Positions 11,001 through 19,720 of a DNA stretch of 45,753 nucleotides are shown piece by piece. The number at the start of each line of letters is the position of its first letter. Position 1 is the first letter of the stretch. The translations under genes and the position numbers were made by a program. Origin of the DNA: Ectocarpus siliculosus (lineage: Eukaryota; Sar; Phaeophyceae; Ectocarpales; Ectocarpaceae). Location of the stretch: contig FN649729.1 in assembly GCA_000310025.1 (NCBI GenBank), forward strand, positions 2,628,856-2,674,608. The letters run 5' to 3'. The notes below the pieces were generated by a model. That model searched no databases, had not been told where the DNA came from, and saw only the letters and a list, made by a program, of their open reading frames with translations.

Positions 11001-12558
11001 GTCGCCGTCCGCGGACGACCGCAGGGCAGCGGCCTCGTCCTCGCTCCGCCCGTACACGAAGTCGAGGTCCACGAACGCGGTGGCGTAGTTGACGGGGCTC
11101 CTCGTCTCCTCGCCCAGGGCTCCGTCGTCGTCCGACAGCGCCGCGTCCGACCTGTAGAAAGGGATGGGGTCCGACTCCGCCCCCAGGGGACACCACACGT
11201 CGACCCCCCCGGCCCCGGTCCCTTCAGAAATTACGTGCGCGAGTGATTGAGCGAAAGAACATGAACGGGTTAGAAAACGGGCGAGAGGATCAAGCGCTGT
11301 ATGGGTGCAAACAGAGGAACGTGGTATTTTGTTGTCGCGGGGGAAGACGCCCGCCCCCTGCGCCGCAAGCGTCAACTCCCCCCGAGCGTTCGACGTCATC
11401 TATCTCGACTTCGTAGGGATGCGAGGTCCACGGCCGAAAGCCTGCCGCGGGATACGCACCCCCCCCCCTGGTCCTGCCCTTCACAGCATGACTCCTTCCT
11501 ACCGCTCTCACCGTCGTTGCACTCGATGTCCAAGGGTTCGGAAGAGTTGTCGCTGGTGAGAGACAGGTCGAAAGCCAGCAGCTGCCCCCAACCGATGAAG
11601 AGAGCGCTCATGGTGGACAGCGCCGGCGGCGACTCCAGAAACACGTCGGTCATCACCTCCCTGGACAACAAAGTGCAACACAACAAAAAATCACGTGAAC
11701 AACAACAAAAAAAATCCAACACGCCACGCCAATGGAAAATTATATACTGCTGTGGGTGTTCGTCCCGTTTATTGTGATGCAGAACGTTCGGTGTGCGTGC
11801 TTTGCGTTCCAACCGGAGTCTCACACAGGAGGAAGGGCACACAAATTTTCACCATAATCCACTCTTTAACACAGAGTCTCCCTCTGCTCTCTGAATAAAA
11901 AAAAAAAAGGAGAACGGAAACTCAGAGGAGTGTTGTTGCTCGCGGAGGAACTGAGCACTTGCCTCGCAGTCGGTCTTGTCAGGTCCCCCGGTGGAGTGAA
12001 GTCCGCGTCGGCGTAGTAGGCCCCGGCCACCGAACGGAGCTGCCGCCGCAACGACACACACACGCGAAGAGTCACTACAAATTGGAGCGAAAAAGTGTGT
12101 ACGTTTGTATGCCTTTCTTACTACTAGCATCGACGGTGATAACCGGCTGACAAATGAAAACACGTCAGCGCCGGAGGAAAAAAACAACGTCCCTGGTGTG
12201 CGTGCGTGTGCGGAGGTATGTTTTCAAACAACCACAACAACAAAAACAAAACACAGCATACAACCAAACCCACCTGCGTTGCCCCGACCGCTCCCCAGGA
12301 CGGAAACGCCTCGTTGTTGCCGACCCCATCGAAGCTCCTGGGGGTGAACTCTTCCAGGTCCAAGTCGTCCGCCAGTACCGTCTGCCCCACTAGCAACGCA
12401 GAAGCGGCGACAGCGGCGGCGCCGCAGCAGCCGCAAAAGGAACGGAGAAGCGGGCGGCGGCGGCGGCGGCGGCGGCCGCGGAGAGGGGGGCGTCGCCGCC
12501 GCCGTGGTCCGCCGTCAGCGGCGCCGGAGGCGCCGGGTTCGTGTCTGCGAGCCGCCAT
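426..12558 (-). CDS. Haem peroxidase - DOMON - cytochrome b561 fusion protein (15 exons, 3' end outside window)
   Basis: Exons in coding order: 12558-12274, 12039-11963, 11660-11512, 11221-10941, 10498-10379, 9921-9531, 8935-8679, 7532-7371, 7090-6825, 5800-5584, 4558-4454, 3324-3118, 2444-2227, 1458-1351, 576-426. Phases fit at every junction and give 998 residues with no stop. Residues 1-62 hold an Arg-rich start and a hydrophobic signal segment ending VLA. Peroxidase hallmarks follow: RSFDGVGNN (70s), WGQLLAFD (145-152), RSPVN (211-215), FVDLDFVYG (220-228), LEHNRCC (285-291, proximal His287), QRGRDHGLP (559-567). DOMON lies at about 728-860. The b561 core has His892, His931, His963 and His997. 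ATG at 12558 is chosen for its good context (ACCGCCATGG); an in-frame ATG at 12624 is possible. Exon 10 spans the peroxidase/DOMON boundary, so this is one gene. Expected site is a secretory or plasma membrane with the peroxidase outside. The b561 C-terminus is missing. Confidence 0.88.
1206..1270 (+). repeat. Dispersed repeat family B, copy 1
   Basis: Shares GTCATGTTTTGCATGC, then TTAGCTGTT and CGAGAG-ACGGA, with four other copies at 39893-39996, 43002-43045, 44018-44075 and 45172-45276. This copy lies in an intron of the peroxidase fusion gene, about 80 bp past a 5' splice site. Confidence 0.65.
1570..1725. repeat. Degenerate 17-bp minisatellite
   Basis: About eight or nine diverged units of roughly 15-18 bp share the core GAGTGAA followed by an A/G-rich tail (e.g. 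CTGAGTGAATTCA, TCGAGTGAAGG). It sits in an intron. Confidence 0.6.
2625..2708. repeat. (GAC/GTC)n microsatellite
   Basis: Almost uninterrupted GAC triplets lie in an intron. They create long one-residue reading frames on both strands that are not genes. Confidence 0.9.
2892..2973 (+). repeat. Dispersed repeat family A, copy
   Basis: AGATCATGGCCTTCAAAAGC near the start and GGTTAGCGTGGTCGATGC at the end match the family described at 6623-6728. It is intronic. Confidence 0.55.
3112..3117 (-). other. GC-type 5' splice site (intron 12 of the peroxidase fusion gene)
   Basis: CTCTCCCAG is followed by GCAAGT and a run of T. Cutting before GCAAGT keeps phase 0 and joins DYDLSQ to DLDNEEDTEV. This is a second GC-AG intron in the same gene. 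Confidence 0.78.
3663..4250. repeat. ~113-bp minisatellite, about five units
   Basis: Units begin at 3663, 3779, 3891, 4004, 4110 and 4229 (spacings 116, 112, 113, 106, 119). Each starts GGCGCCACGCTCGTCAGATC or a variant, continues with GGAAGTGAAATTCGGG, then AGCTTGAGA-AGCGGAGG and CGTTCAATTGAT. It lies in the intron between exons 11 and 12 of the fusion gene. Confidence 0.85.
5029..5088. repeat. (CT)n microsatellite
   Basis: About 30 uninterrupted CT dinucleotides lie in the intron between exons 10 and 11. Confidence 0.95.
5834..5851. repeat. Poly-G/poly-C run next to the exon 10 acceptor
   Basis: Eighteen G on the plus strand give a C tract about 35 bases before the acceptor TGGCAG at 5801 on the coding strand. 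It may serve as the pyrimidine tract. Confidence 0.7.
6294..6780 (+). repeat. Cluster of dispersed repeat family A (two long and four short copies)
   Basis: The long copies 6447-6543 and 6623-6728 share CCCTCACGGGG-CCCAGA, CTTTAGAAGCA, GACTGACGTCTT and GGTCAGCCGGTTAG. Short copies retaining only the last block occur at 6294-6320, 6374-6400, 6564-6590 and about 6756-6780. (AC)n tracts separate them. The last block reads like a tRNA D arm (GGTCAGCCGGTTAGCGC), so the family may be a tRNA-derived SINE; that is inference. Confidence 0.7.
7551..7625. repeat. (GA)n-rich microsatellite
   Basis: Imperfect GAGAGA run in the intron upstream of exon 8. Confidence 0.85.
7690..7815 (+). repeat. Dispersed repeat family A, diverged long copy
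   Basis: Contains CTCACGCGGTCTCCAGATC, CTTTAGAAGC, GAGACTGACG and GGTCAGTGGGGTAGCGCGGT in the family order. Confidence 0.6.
9516..9531 (-). other. Three tandem candidate 5' splice sites at the end of exon 6
   Basis: The exon 6 tail contains G|GTGATG, G|GTAGCG and G|GTGGCA a few bases apart, all in phase 1. Each joins to the exon 7 acceptor (TTCAG|AT at 8936/8935) to recreate GAT. I used the first (last exon base 9531). The others would add two or five residues. Confidence 0.5.
9541..9812 (-). repeat. Coding 21-bp minisatellite: Ser-run plus ten EATT-x-P units inside the peroxidase domain
   Basis: Within exon 6, after LIRLLGGNIQDLGES, the protein runs into a Ser/Thr stretch and then ten copies of a seven-residue unit (EATTAPT, with EATTPPA and EATTAPV variants). 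The DNA period is 21 bp and the frame is kept. This looks like an O-glycosylated, mucin-like spacer placed between two helical parts of the peroxidase fold. Length is likely to vary between individuals. Confidence 0.85.
11957..11962 (-). other. GC-type 5' splice site (intron 2 of the peroxidase fusion gene)
   Basis: The exon ends GCGAG and the intron begins GCAAGT, the consensus of rare GC-AG introns. Only this cut joins in phase to the next acceptor (TTGTCCAG|G at 11661/11660), giving RPTAREVMTDV as the family requires. The nearby GT (CAA|GTGCTC) would break the frame. Confidence 0.82.
12124..12171 (-). repeat. Dispersed repeat family A, short minus-strand copy
   Basis: The reverse complement reads GCTGACGTGTTTTCATTTG then TCAGCCGGTTATCACCGTCG. 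It is intronic, between exons 1 and 2 of the fusion gene. Confidence 0.5.
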
Positions 12559-12624
12559 GGCGGTGCGCTCTTGATTGAGCGGTTGGCCAGTCGATCCCTC
12601 AGCCCCTGCTGGTGATGGGAGCAA

Positions 12625-15600
12625 GAGGGGGTTAGCACGGGAGTAGGTGCGTGTACTTCGATAGCATCGTGCATGGCCGCTGTCTTCCTACCGTCCAGGG
12701 CACCTCGGCACCCGTATAGAGCGGGGATGGATTGCTGTAGCGTACTTTTTCGCCCAACGAGCAGCCCGGGCGAGAACGCTCGTGGGGTTCTTTCCTGAAC
12801 GAACGACAATATAGCAGGTTGGCAGGGCCCACACTCCACTTTCGTACGAGGGCATCCCCGTACTCGATGGACGCTCCTTTCGGTTCTGCCAACGTGCTTG
12901 CCTATTGATCGTTCCTGTCTGCTTCGCGTTGTGTGGCCTCCCATCACCTCTTACGAATAGTCCCAACCATCGCCAAGCTGCTGTGTTTAACACGCCCAAG
13001 GCGTAACAAACACAAGGTAACACCCATATGTGCTTCCATTGCCCCCCTTCTTGAGGGCGGCCGTTTTCTCCCCCGGAAAATGCCCAGCCTTAAGCTGCGT
13101 GAGAGCTCCGTTCTCTTTTCGTCTTCGCGACAATGGAACGTCTTCGCACCCTTTGTCCGCCATGGCCCACGTCACCCTCAACGGTTGGCAAGCCCCGCCC
13201 CCCTACTCCAAGACTCTGTTTCAGCCTGTCTTCCTATAGCTATGTAGTCCATCAGGCAATGGCCTCCTTCTATTGGAAACCATGTGATGAGAGAGACTCG
13301 TACTAGCAAGAAAAGCGTGCAACGGCCTGTGACGTTCAAAACTGCATATTAATATTTACCAATCAAGAGATATAAAGTGCCATCTCGTAAGAACAGGCAG
13401 CATGCTGTTGTAGACTACATGTTCGCCGAGCGGCCGCCTCATAGTGCTCCCGTGCAACATACACGTTCGAGAAGAGAAAGAGGTGGCAGCAGTGAGGAAG
13501 TCACCTCGCGCTTGTGTCGATTTAATAATTCGCGACAGATTTTGGCCGCCTGACACAGAACGTCGGAGAGAACGGCTTTTCCCTTACTCACTGACAGCGT
13601 TGTGATCCCGTTGAAAGAAATCTACGTAAATCGGGTAAACACGGACCGCGTTGGCGTGATTGGGGTAGGCTGGTACTTGTGACATGTCCAACGTAGTGCA
13701 TACGTCGACCTTTTTATTATGGATGGGTATGATCAAATAATGCACGCGAGAAATTCTGACATGACATCATGACATCCCCTCGTGATAAAAAGAGTTCAAG
13801 CCAGGACCAAGAGCAGTTGGATGTTGATATTTGGGGCTGCTCAGCCTGGGAACAGTTAAATGAAGTATGTACGTACGAAGCGCGTAAACAACAGCAGGTT
13901 GGTGTCTCGGTAGTGGGCCATTGGGCTAGGATGCCATCTGGGCGGGTACATGTCTTGGTAGAGAGACGTGGACGCCGACCACGCGCCCAGACTTCTAGTA
14001 TCCCGCGATAGGACGGAACAGCAACGGTTGATACATTGCTATTTAGCGGCAACAAGTGGTGTTGACGCGTTCCCTCTCGATCAGCGTTGGCTCGGAGTGA
14101 GCCATAGAGAGCGGCTGACTGAAAGAGAAATAGGAGGCAAAAAGGAGGAATCGGACTGGAACGGAACAGCGCTGAACACAGCAGCTCCATACTGCAATCT
14201 CGTCACAACAATCCTCCCCTGATTCGGGCGGGTGCCAGGTGCAGTTGATTGCTCAACGACTGCTGTGCTGGTGATACCGGGAAAATTCATACCACAATTT
14301 TCTGGGGTCATGTATCCGAGTTCCCTCTTTTGAACTGTTGGAGGGGATGACAGGTACAAATATTAATAAATGTTGTGCTGCTTGTGGTAGAGAAGCGGTT
14401 CCGGGGGGATGGTCAGTAAACATTCCCGAATATTGCTACATCCCCGATTACCCGTTACAGCGTTGTACAATTGTAGTACATTGCCTTGACTGGAACATGC
14501 ACACATACGGTCGGCACATGTATGTATGCACAGTCGTATCGGCGTTCATCATTGCAAGAGAACCAGTCCAGCCAGCGGCAATCGACATCTTTTGCAAATA
14601 CCCCGCCACAGCAGTGCTTTTAGAGGGGCAGGCGAGGAGAAAAAAACATGTTGTTGCCATGTGTCGAGACATCGAGACCAACCCAAGATATTTAGATACA
14701 TGTAGATGTACGATAGACTGCCTGCATCCGAAACATTTCAGATACAGCAGCAGTGCCTTCCGGACACACGCCTTGCCTAGCGGTGTACGCAAACGTCCTG
14801 ATTTCAACGCCGGGCGTACGAGAGTACGAGAGACATACTCAAAGCACAAGAGGCGGGCGCAACTGGCATGCCAAAAGGCAACTGGTTCGGCAAAAAGAAG
14901 GGGCAGTCACCAACGGCAGGCGAACATTCGAGGTTGGTGACCAGAAACAAAAAAACGCGGGGCAATGTCACCATCTTCCGTCGGTCCGTGGGTGTCGCCA
15001 ATAATCATCAAACCATCAGCCACGATCAAAGAGACCACGTGCTGTTGCCGTCGCAAGATCGCTCGAGAAACACGACGCTCAAGGCCAGCGGGGGGGACTT
15101 GATTCCCCGTGGGAACCACGTGCCGCTGTTATACATGAGTCGCGCGTGAGACAAAGCCAGCTGGTGATGTGTTGGCAACAGGTTTGGGAACCACATGGTT
15201 CGATCGATGTTCAGGGCCCGGTGTGTGCGAGGGTTGATGAATTAACTCGCTGTTTCCTTCCCTCTCTCCCCTCGGATCGCACAAACTGATGCACTTACCT
15301 TGTGTGGTTTGCAATGGCGTGCCTTTGGAGTTCGGCTCCGCCTGGCCTTTTTCGTGTCACACAAGCCACAGTTGGGCTTTTGAGGAAAGCGCGAACACAG
15401 GACACAGGCCAGGTTCACGTCGCCAGAAAAAAAAAAAAAAATGGTTTTCCTTCTGAAAAAAAATCGAGGAAAGTTTCCCGTGGTGGAAGGAGAGGAGGTG
15501 GGCGGCGCTGTGGTGCTGGTGCTGGTGCTGTTGCTGGTGCTGGTGCTGCTGTTGCTGCTCCTGCTGCTGCTGTTGCTGCTGTAGCAGCGACAAGAGTTCG

Positions 15601-15718
15601 CACGGATGAGTGAAGGTACAAATCTTATAATCTCAATCTTCCGGAAACCACCTGCCGCTCCAGTACGGAGCTGATGAACGTATGCATGCATACATGCACC
15701 AGTATCATCGTATGCATA
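12625..15718. other. Intergenic; presumed 5' flank of the peroxidase fusion gene, then unannotated sequence
   Basis: No exon with family-like content, RNA gene or clear TATA element was found on either strand. Open frames here (the longest 200 codons at 14338-14940, plus strand) have no domain-like composition and no splice partners. A (CAGCAC/GCTGGT)n stretch lies at about 15508-15590. Confidence 0.5.
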
Positions 15719-17523
15719 TACAGTGGGGGGCCCTCTATAGTGCCGGTACGTGCGCAGGGCGTTCACCGGCACTATAGCGGGCACCGGCACAACTGGGAAT
15801 AGTGCCTCAATAGTGCCAAACGGCACTATTCGGGTGATCGATATCCCTCAGTAGTGCCGGTCTGGCACTACTGAGGCACTGCTGTTTGAGTTCATGGTGT
15901 ATCGCTTACCATTTGCGAGGCCAACAGAGTAGCATGTGGATCGAGTGTGGTGAATATACTTTGTGGGCGGCAGGGGCAGCCTTTTCTGAGACAAATGTGG
16001 GTTCCACTCTGATAGCTGAGTTTGCCGCGAAACCATTCCCGCATGCACGCGCAGAATTCACCTTCGGAGCCAAACCCCGTGTACAGCTCCTGTCCGTGCA
16101 ACTTAGTATACTTGAAAAAATATCACGTTCCTCGCTGCCTCCCTACGATGTTGCGTGATGAGACACGCCAACAAAACCAATAAACGCGCCAGCAACGAAG
16201 CGGACAAAAATAAAACAAAACAAAAAGAAAAAAACTGCGGTATAGCTGTCCCCCCCTCACTCATCAACAAACTCTCTCATGTCTGTCTGGCGCACGCCCT
16301 TAGCGGCATGCGCCGCGATCATCGCCATCTTCGCTTTCGATAGGTGGAACGCAGCGTCCCCGTTTCCACTCTCCCGCGCGGCCACCTCCAGGACGCCGAA
16401 GTGAGAAGACAGTTCACCGTAAGCCGGTGGGGCGCGGCGGCCGCCCCCCGTGTCCTCATGATCACTGTCCGCCTGCTTGTTTGTTTTGAAAAAAAAGCGG
16501 GTGCGAATATGTACACAACAGTGCTCTTTCAATTTCAAGGACAAATAATCCGGAAGGTCTATGAGTGTGGACATCGAGGACCTCAAAGGCCAAAGACATA
16601 ACAAAAAAAGGAGGTGACATGAAAAAAAAAAACACCATATGATACATACGAAAAGACGAAAAGGGAAAGGCAAAGAAACAAGGAAGGGCAAAAAAAAAAA
16701 GGTACAGCAGTAGAAATCGGCGACATGAGGGCATTTTTGAAAAATGGCGGGGAAAAACAACGTTCGAGAGGAAATTGCCAGGCATGTCGTGTACTCTACC
16801 TACCTCCGGAAAGTCTCCTCTGCGTGCGGTTTTCTGGCTTCCGTCGCCTGCAGCTGCCTTAGCCTCCACTTCCTTCCGTTCAGCGTTCACCTTGCAGACC
16901 AGCCGTTCCGAGCACTTAAAGCGATCTGCTATCTGCTCATGAGAAATCTTGGCATCCAGCAGCTTGAGGACCTCAACCTTGTCAGCGTTGCTCAGCCGCG
17001 CGCGAGAAGCCTTCTTCCCCCCCCCTTTCTCTGTCGGACGTTTAGATGGTCCCGCCCCAGCATCAACCCCAGCTGCGGTCGCTTTGCGCTTGCCAGTCTT
17101 AGCAGCGACGCAAGAACTGCAGATGCGGGATGTTTCGAAGTCACCCTCCACGCTGCCGCAAGTGCCATGGAGCCGCCCGCCACATCCTCCCTTGCAGACG
17201 TGGCCATGAGGGGCCTTCGGCGTTCTGTTCTGTTGAAGGCACAGTTCACCTTCCGCACACGGCATGGTGCGCCTCTGCGTAGAGCTGTGTTGGACTGCAG
17301 CAGCACGGTGTCTGTATTTTGGGAGTGTGGTGGTGTGTGTGCGTGCGTGTGTGAACCGGCACTATTGCGGGCTGACGTGGTGCCCAACCGGCACTATACC
17401 AGGCCCGCCCTCAATAGTGCCGTTTGGCACTATTGAGGGCGCTTTCTGTGTGGAGAGATTTTACCGGCACTATACCGGCAGTTGGCACTATTCAACCGGC
17501 ACTATAGAGGGCCCCCCACTGTA
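15719..17523. mobile_element. Complete TA-flanked DNA transposon, pogo/Tigger-like, with perfect 27-bp terminal inverted repeats
   Basis: The left end 15721-15747 starts CAGTGGGGGGCCCTC and ends TAGTGCCGGT. The right end 17495-17521 is its exact reverse complement over all 27 bases. Both ends abut TA (15719-15720 and 17522-17523), the target duplication of the Tc1/mariner-pogo superfamily. Subterminal zones hold many AGTGCC/GGCACT motifs, some as perfect hairpins (15809-15829, 15847-15878, 17411-17438). The only gene inside encodes an N-terminal helix-turn-helix protein without a DDE catalytic domain. The element therefore looks intact but non-autonomous. Confidence 0.9.
16257..17265 (-). CDS. 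Transposon-borne zinc-finger plus helix-turn-helix protein, no catalytic domain (2 exons)
   Basis: Exon 1 is 17265-16804 and exon 2 is 16472-16257. The intron runs from GTAGGT to AAGCAG and joins in phase 0, giving 225 residues. Residues 3-52 are a Cys/His cluster (C3, C9, H22, C24, C28, H33, C36, C49, C52) like a PHD or ribbon zinc finger. A basic linker follows (GPSKRP, GGGKKASR). Then comes a CENP-B/Psq-type helix-turn-helix, ARLSNADKVEVLKLLDAK plus ISHEQIADRFKCSERLV, as at the N-terminus of pogo/Tigger transposases. The C-terminus is short and ends REFVDE. There is no DDE/DDD domain. It could bind the element's own ends as a repressor or accessory factor, or be a deletion product. It lies wholly inside the inverted repeats. 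Confidence 0.7.
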
Positions 17524-17536
17524 CGACACAGCGTAA

Positions 17537-17717
17537 CACACCCCCTGGACCGATTTTCAAAGCTGGGTTATCAACAGCAGAAAGAGTGGGGGGTGCCAAA
17601 AACGGCGGCGTTGAAGCTGCCTAATCGAGAGCTCTCCGAAAACGTATCGTTTCGATTATGCATCCTCCTTAACGTGGAGTAATCGAGCTTTAAAATCGGT
17701 CCAGGGGTGAGGTATCT
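17537..17717. mobile_element. MITE family D, copy 1 (~180 bp)
   Basis: The left end ACCCCCTGGACCGATTTTCA and the right end read backwards (CACCCCTGGACCGATTTTAA) match. AAAGCT follows at both ends, with CTCGATTACTCC on the right. No coding capacity. It lies 14 bp from the right end of the pogo-like element. Confidence 0.75.
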
Positions 17718-18520
17718 CGTGTTGTTACGTTACTACTACTGCTGCATCTATGTACGTACCCAATACCGTAGTGTATGTACATGTAAGATTTGGTCACTTT
17801 TCATGCTTCGGCGTTTCTTTCTCTCGCGGCAGCGAGCCTTTTATCGCAATTCCTTCTCAGGGGCACGCAGGAGGCTCGTCGGTACATTAACCGCGCCCGG
17901 AGCTCGGTAGGCCTCCGTGGCGCGTGTGGTTGACGGCCAAAGTTGCGAAAACTGGCTCGAAACCCCGGGGACGCGTTCCGCGCTGACAAAGCCTGGCGAA
18001 CCAATTCTGAAACCTATCAAACCCATCAAGTACGACGGTTTGAAATATTTGCCTCTTGCTTCTTATCCACTTTCATTCGTACATTCATTCATTCATTCTT
18101 ACGATGATTCATGGCTGTGACTCTCTTCGTGTCATCGCATTTTGTCCAACAACAGCAGTACCTACGTTTACTTACACTTCGCAGCGGGCGAAGTTTAGAC
18201 AAGTCTGAGAGCATGCATGCATCCAGCCGCAGTGTTGAACATGTCCCATTTGTGGTGTTGTTTCCGCTTCAAATGCGGTTCCAATCGGAAATCTGCCATC
18301 ATCAATCAAAGACATCATGGAAGTCTGAGTTTTCGCTGCCAAAATATTGTCCACTCGAGCTGGCTCCAGTCAATGTCGAATATAACAACAACGTGTGGGA
18401 TGTTTTGTGCGGAAATACAAGCGTTGTAAGACATACCTCTTCGGGCAATGCGTATGTGGTCTTGCGTCACCTGAGGGAGGGTAGACACCCACTTCCCGAA
18501 GGGAAACCTTGTATGACAGA
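17718..18520. other. Intergenic, nothing recognised
   Basis: No exon, RNA gene or repeat family was recognised on either strand. Short ATTC repeats occur near 18085. Confidence 0.4.
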
Positions 18521-18724
18521 AGATATCACACTCCCTGGCCCGGATTTTCCAAGGACTCGATTACTCCAACGGCAGAGAGAGTGGCCGTGCAGACAATCGC
18601 GGCGTTGGTACCGGCTGGTTGGTACCGCCTTATCCAGACTTTTCCTAAACGTATCGTTTGATTTATCCATCCTCTTCCGTCGTGGAGGAATCGAGCCTTG
18701 CAACGCGGCCCACATGGGGTGTGG
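18521..18724. mobile_element. MITE family D, copy 2
   Basis: The left end is GATATCACACTCCCTGGCCC and continues GGATTTTCCAAGG-CTCGATTACTCC. The right end, reversed, is CCACACCCCATGTGGGCCGC then GCAAGGCTCGATT. Internal sequence (CGGCGTTG, AAACGTATCGTTTGAT, ATCCTC) matches copy 1 in the same orientation. Confidence 0.7.
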
Positions 18725-19367
18725 TGGACGTCGTCGTCACCCGTGGCGGCACAGAATACCTACAGCAGACTAGTAGACTGCGGAGTGTGTACAGATATGT
18801 GCCAATACATCTATGTCTGGAGAGAGAGAACGACAAAACGTCCAAGCTGTTCGACTTGACAGGGCGCAAGCGATATGTACTCCTTGAAGGAAGTGGGCGC
18901 GACGTTCTTGCCACCGCTTTCTTGGATGGAAGCGATGGAAGCGCCTGACCGGGGACCGGGGACCAAACATCTCCGTGGGGTGCGAGGCTTTGGCGAGGCG
19001 AATAATCAATTGGAATGAAAAGCACTCCGACCGCCCAAGGCTGTGCGTAAACAACAAGTTTGACTGGACACCCGACATACTGGATGGACGACAAACTTTG
19101 CTTCCAAGTGATGCAAATAACTGAATGTCGTTGCGTTGGGGACAAGATATACGCTTCAGTACGTCATGAATTGCTGCTGAGAGAGCCTCCGCCCTAACCG
19201 ATACCGGACTGTCGGTCCGTCTTGGGCTGCTTCGGGGGCCCCCGTCTTCGGGTATTGTTTTCCCCTTCCGGTGGTGGCTGGGTACACTGTACAGCACCTG
19301 CTGCTGAATCGTAATGCCGGGCACGTGCCGTGTCGTCGTTGTCCAGGCGCAATGTAAATAAATGCCG

Positions 19368-19720
19368 TACAGCAGTCGAGGGACCTTCGTAGTGAAGGTA
19401 CGTGCACAGAACATTCACCGGTACTAAACTGGGCATCCGACGCTATTGAGGACGTGTTTAGGAAACATATATAGTTTGTGGTGTGGCGCTCACGCTTGCT
19501 TGCGGGGCCAACATAATACGAAATGGATCGACATTATTTATTGAATTTCTAGCGTGGGGGGGGGCAAACTTTCTCCACACTGTCGAACCCTCAAGAGTTT
19601 GTTGAACAATAAAATAATTGCATTTCGGGCTACAGTACCTCACTAGCATTATGCTTGAGTCGACGGCGAAAGTAAGACACGCGCCATGCACCCGATTAAC
19701 CGGTGACGGAAAAACTGCTT
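19368..19720. mobile_element. Eroded second copy of the pogo-like element (left part only)
   Basis: From TACAG at 19368 the sequence aligns with the left end of the complete element: GGTACGTGC-CAG, TTCACCGG-ACT, then GTTTG--GTTCATGGTGT as GTTTGTGGTGTGG, GCGAGGCCAACA as GCGGGGCCAACA, and ATGTGGATCGA as AAATGGATCGA. The match fades by about 19720. No right end was found. Confidence 0.65.

Larger units (their letters stand above)
5584..12558 (-). other. Animal-type haem peroxidase domain, exons 1-10
   Basis: Ten exons encode a domain of the animal haem peroxidase family (myeloperoxidase, peroxidasin, peroxinectin and DUOX N-terminus). The conserved order is complete: RSFDGVGNN, AYYAD, RPTAREV, WGQ, FVDLDFVYG, EHNR, the IYQACRGWTIAVFQH helix, QRGRDHGLPTYN, then GDRF near the end. 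The proximal His (EHNR) and the Arg of RSPVN are present. The segment normally reading WGQ-x2-DHD reads WGQLLAFD, so the distal His and the preceding Asp, which bonds to haem in myeloperoxidase, are replaced. Peroxide turnover may therefore be lost or altered; that is inference. Confidence 0.88.

Noticed and set aside
14338-14940. 200-codon plus-strand open frame, Cys- and Arg-rich
   Set aside because: No domain-like pattern, no splice partners and composition like surrounding non-coding sequence. Frames of this length arise by chance here.
15719-17523. CRISPR-like or regulatory array from the repeated AGTGCC motifs
   Set aside because: Spacing is irregular, motifs alternate in direction and are confined to the two transposon ends, so they belong to the transposon.
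18111-18773. 220-codon plus-strand open frame
   Set aside because: Its second half is simply a copy of MITE family D read as protein; the rest shows no conserved pattern.
18770-19414. 214-codon minus-strand open frame
   Set aside because: Overlaps the eroded transposon end and has no recognisable motifs.
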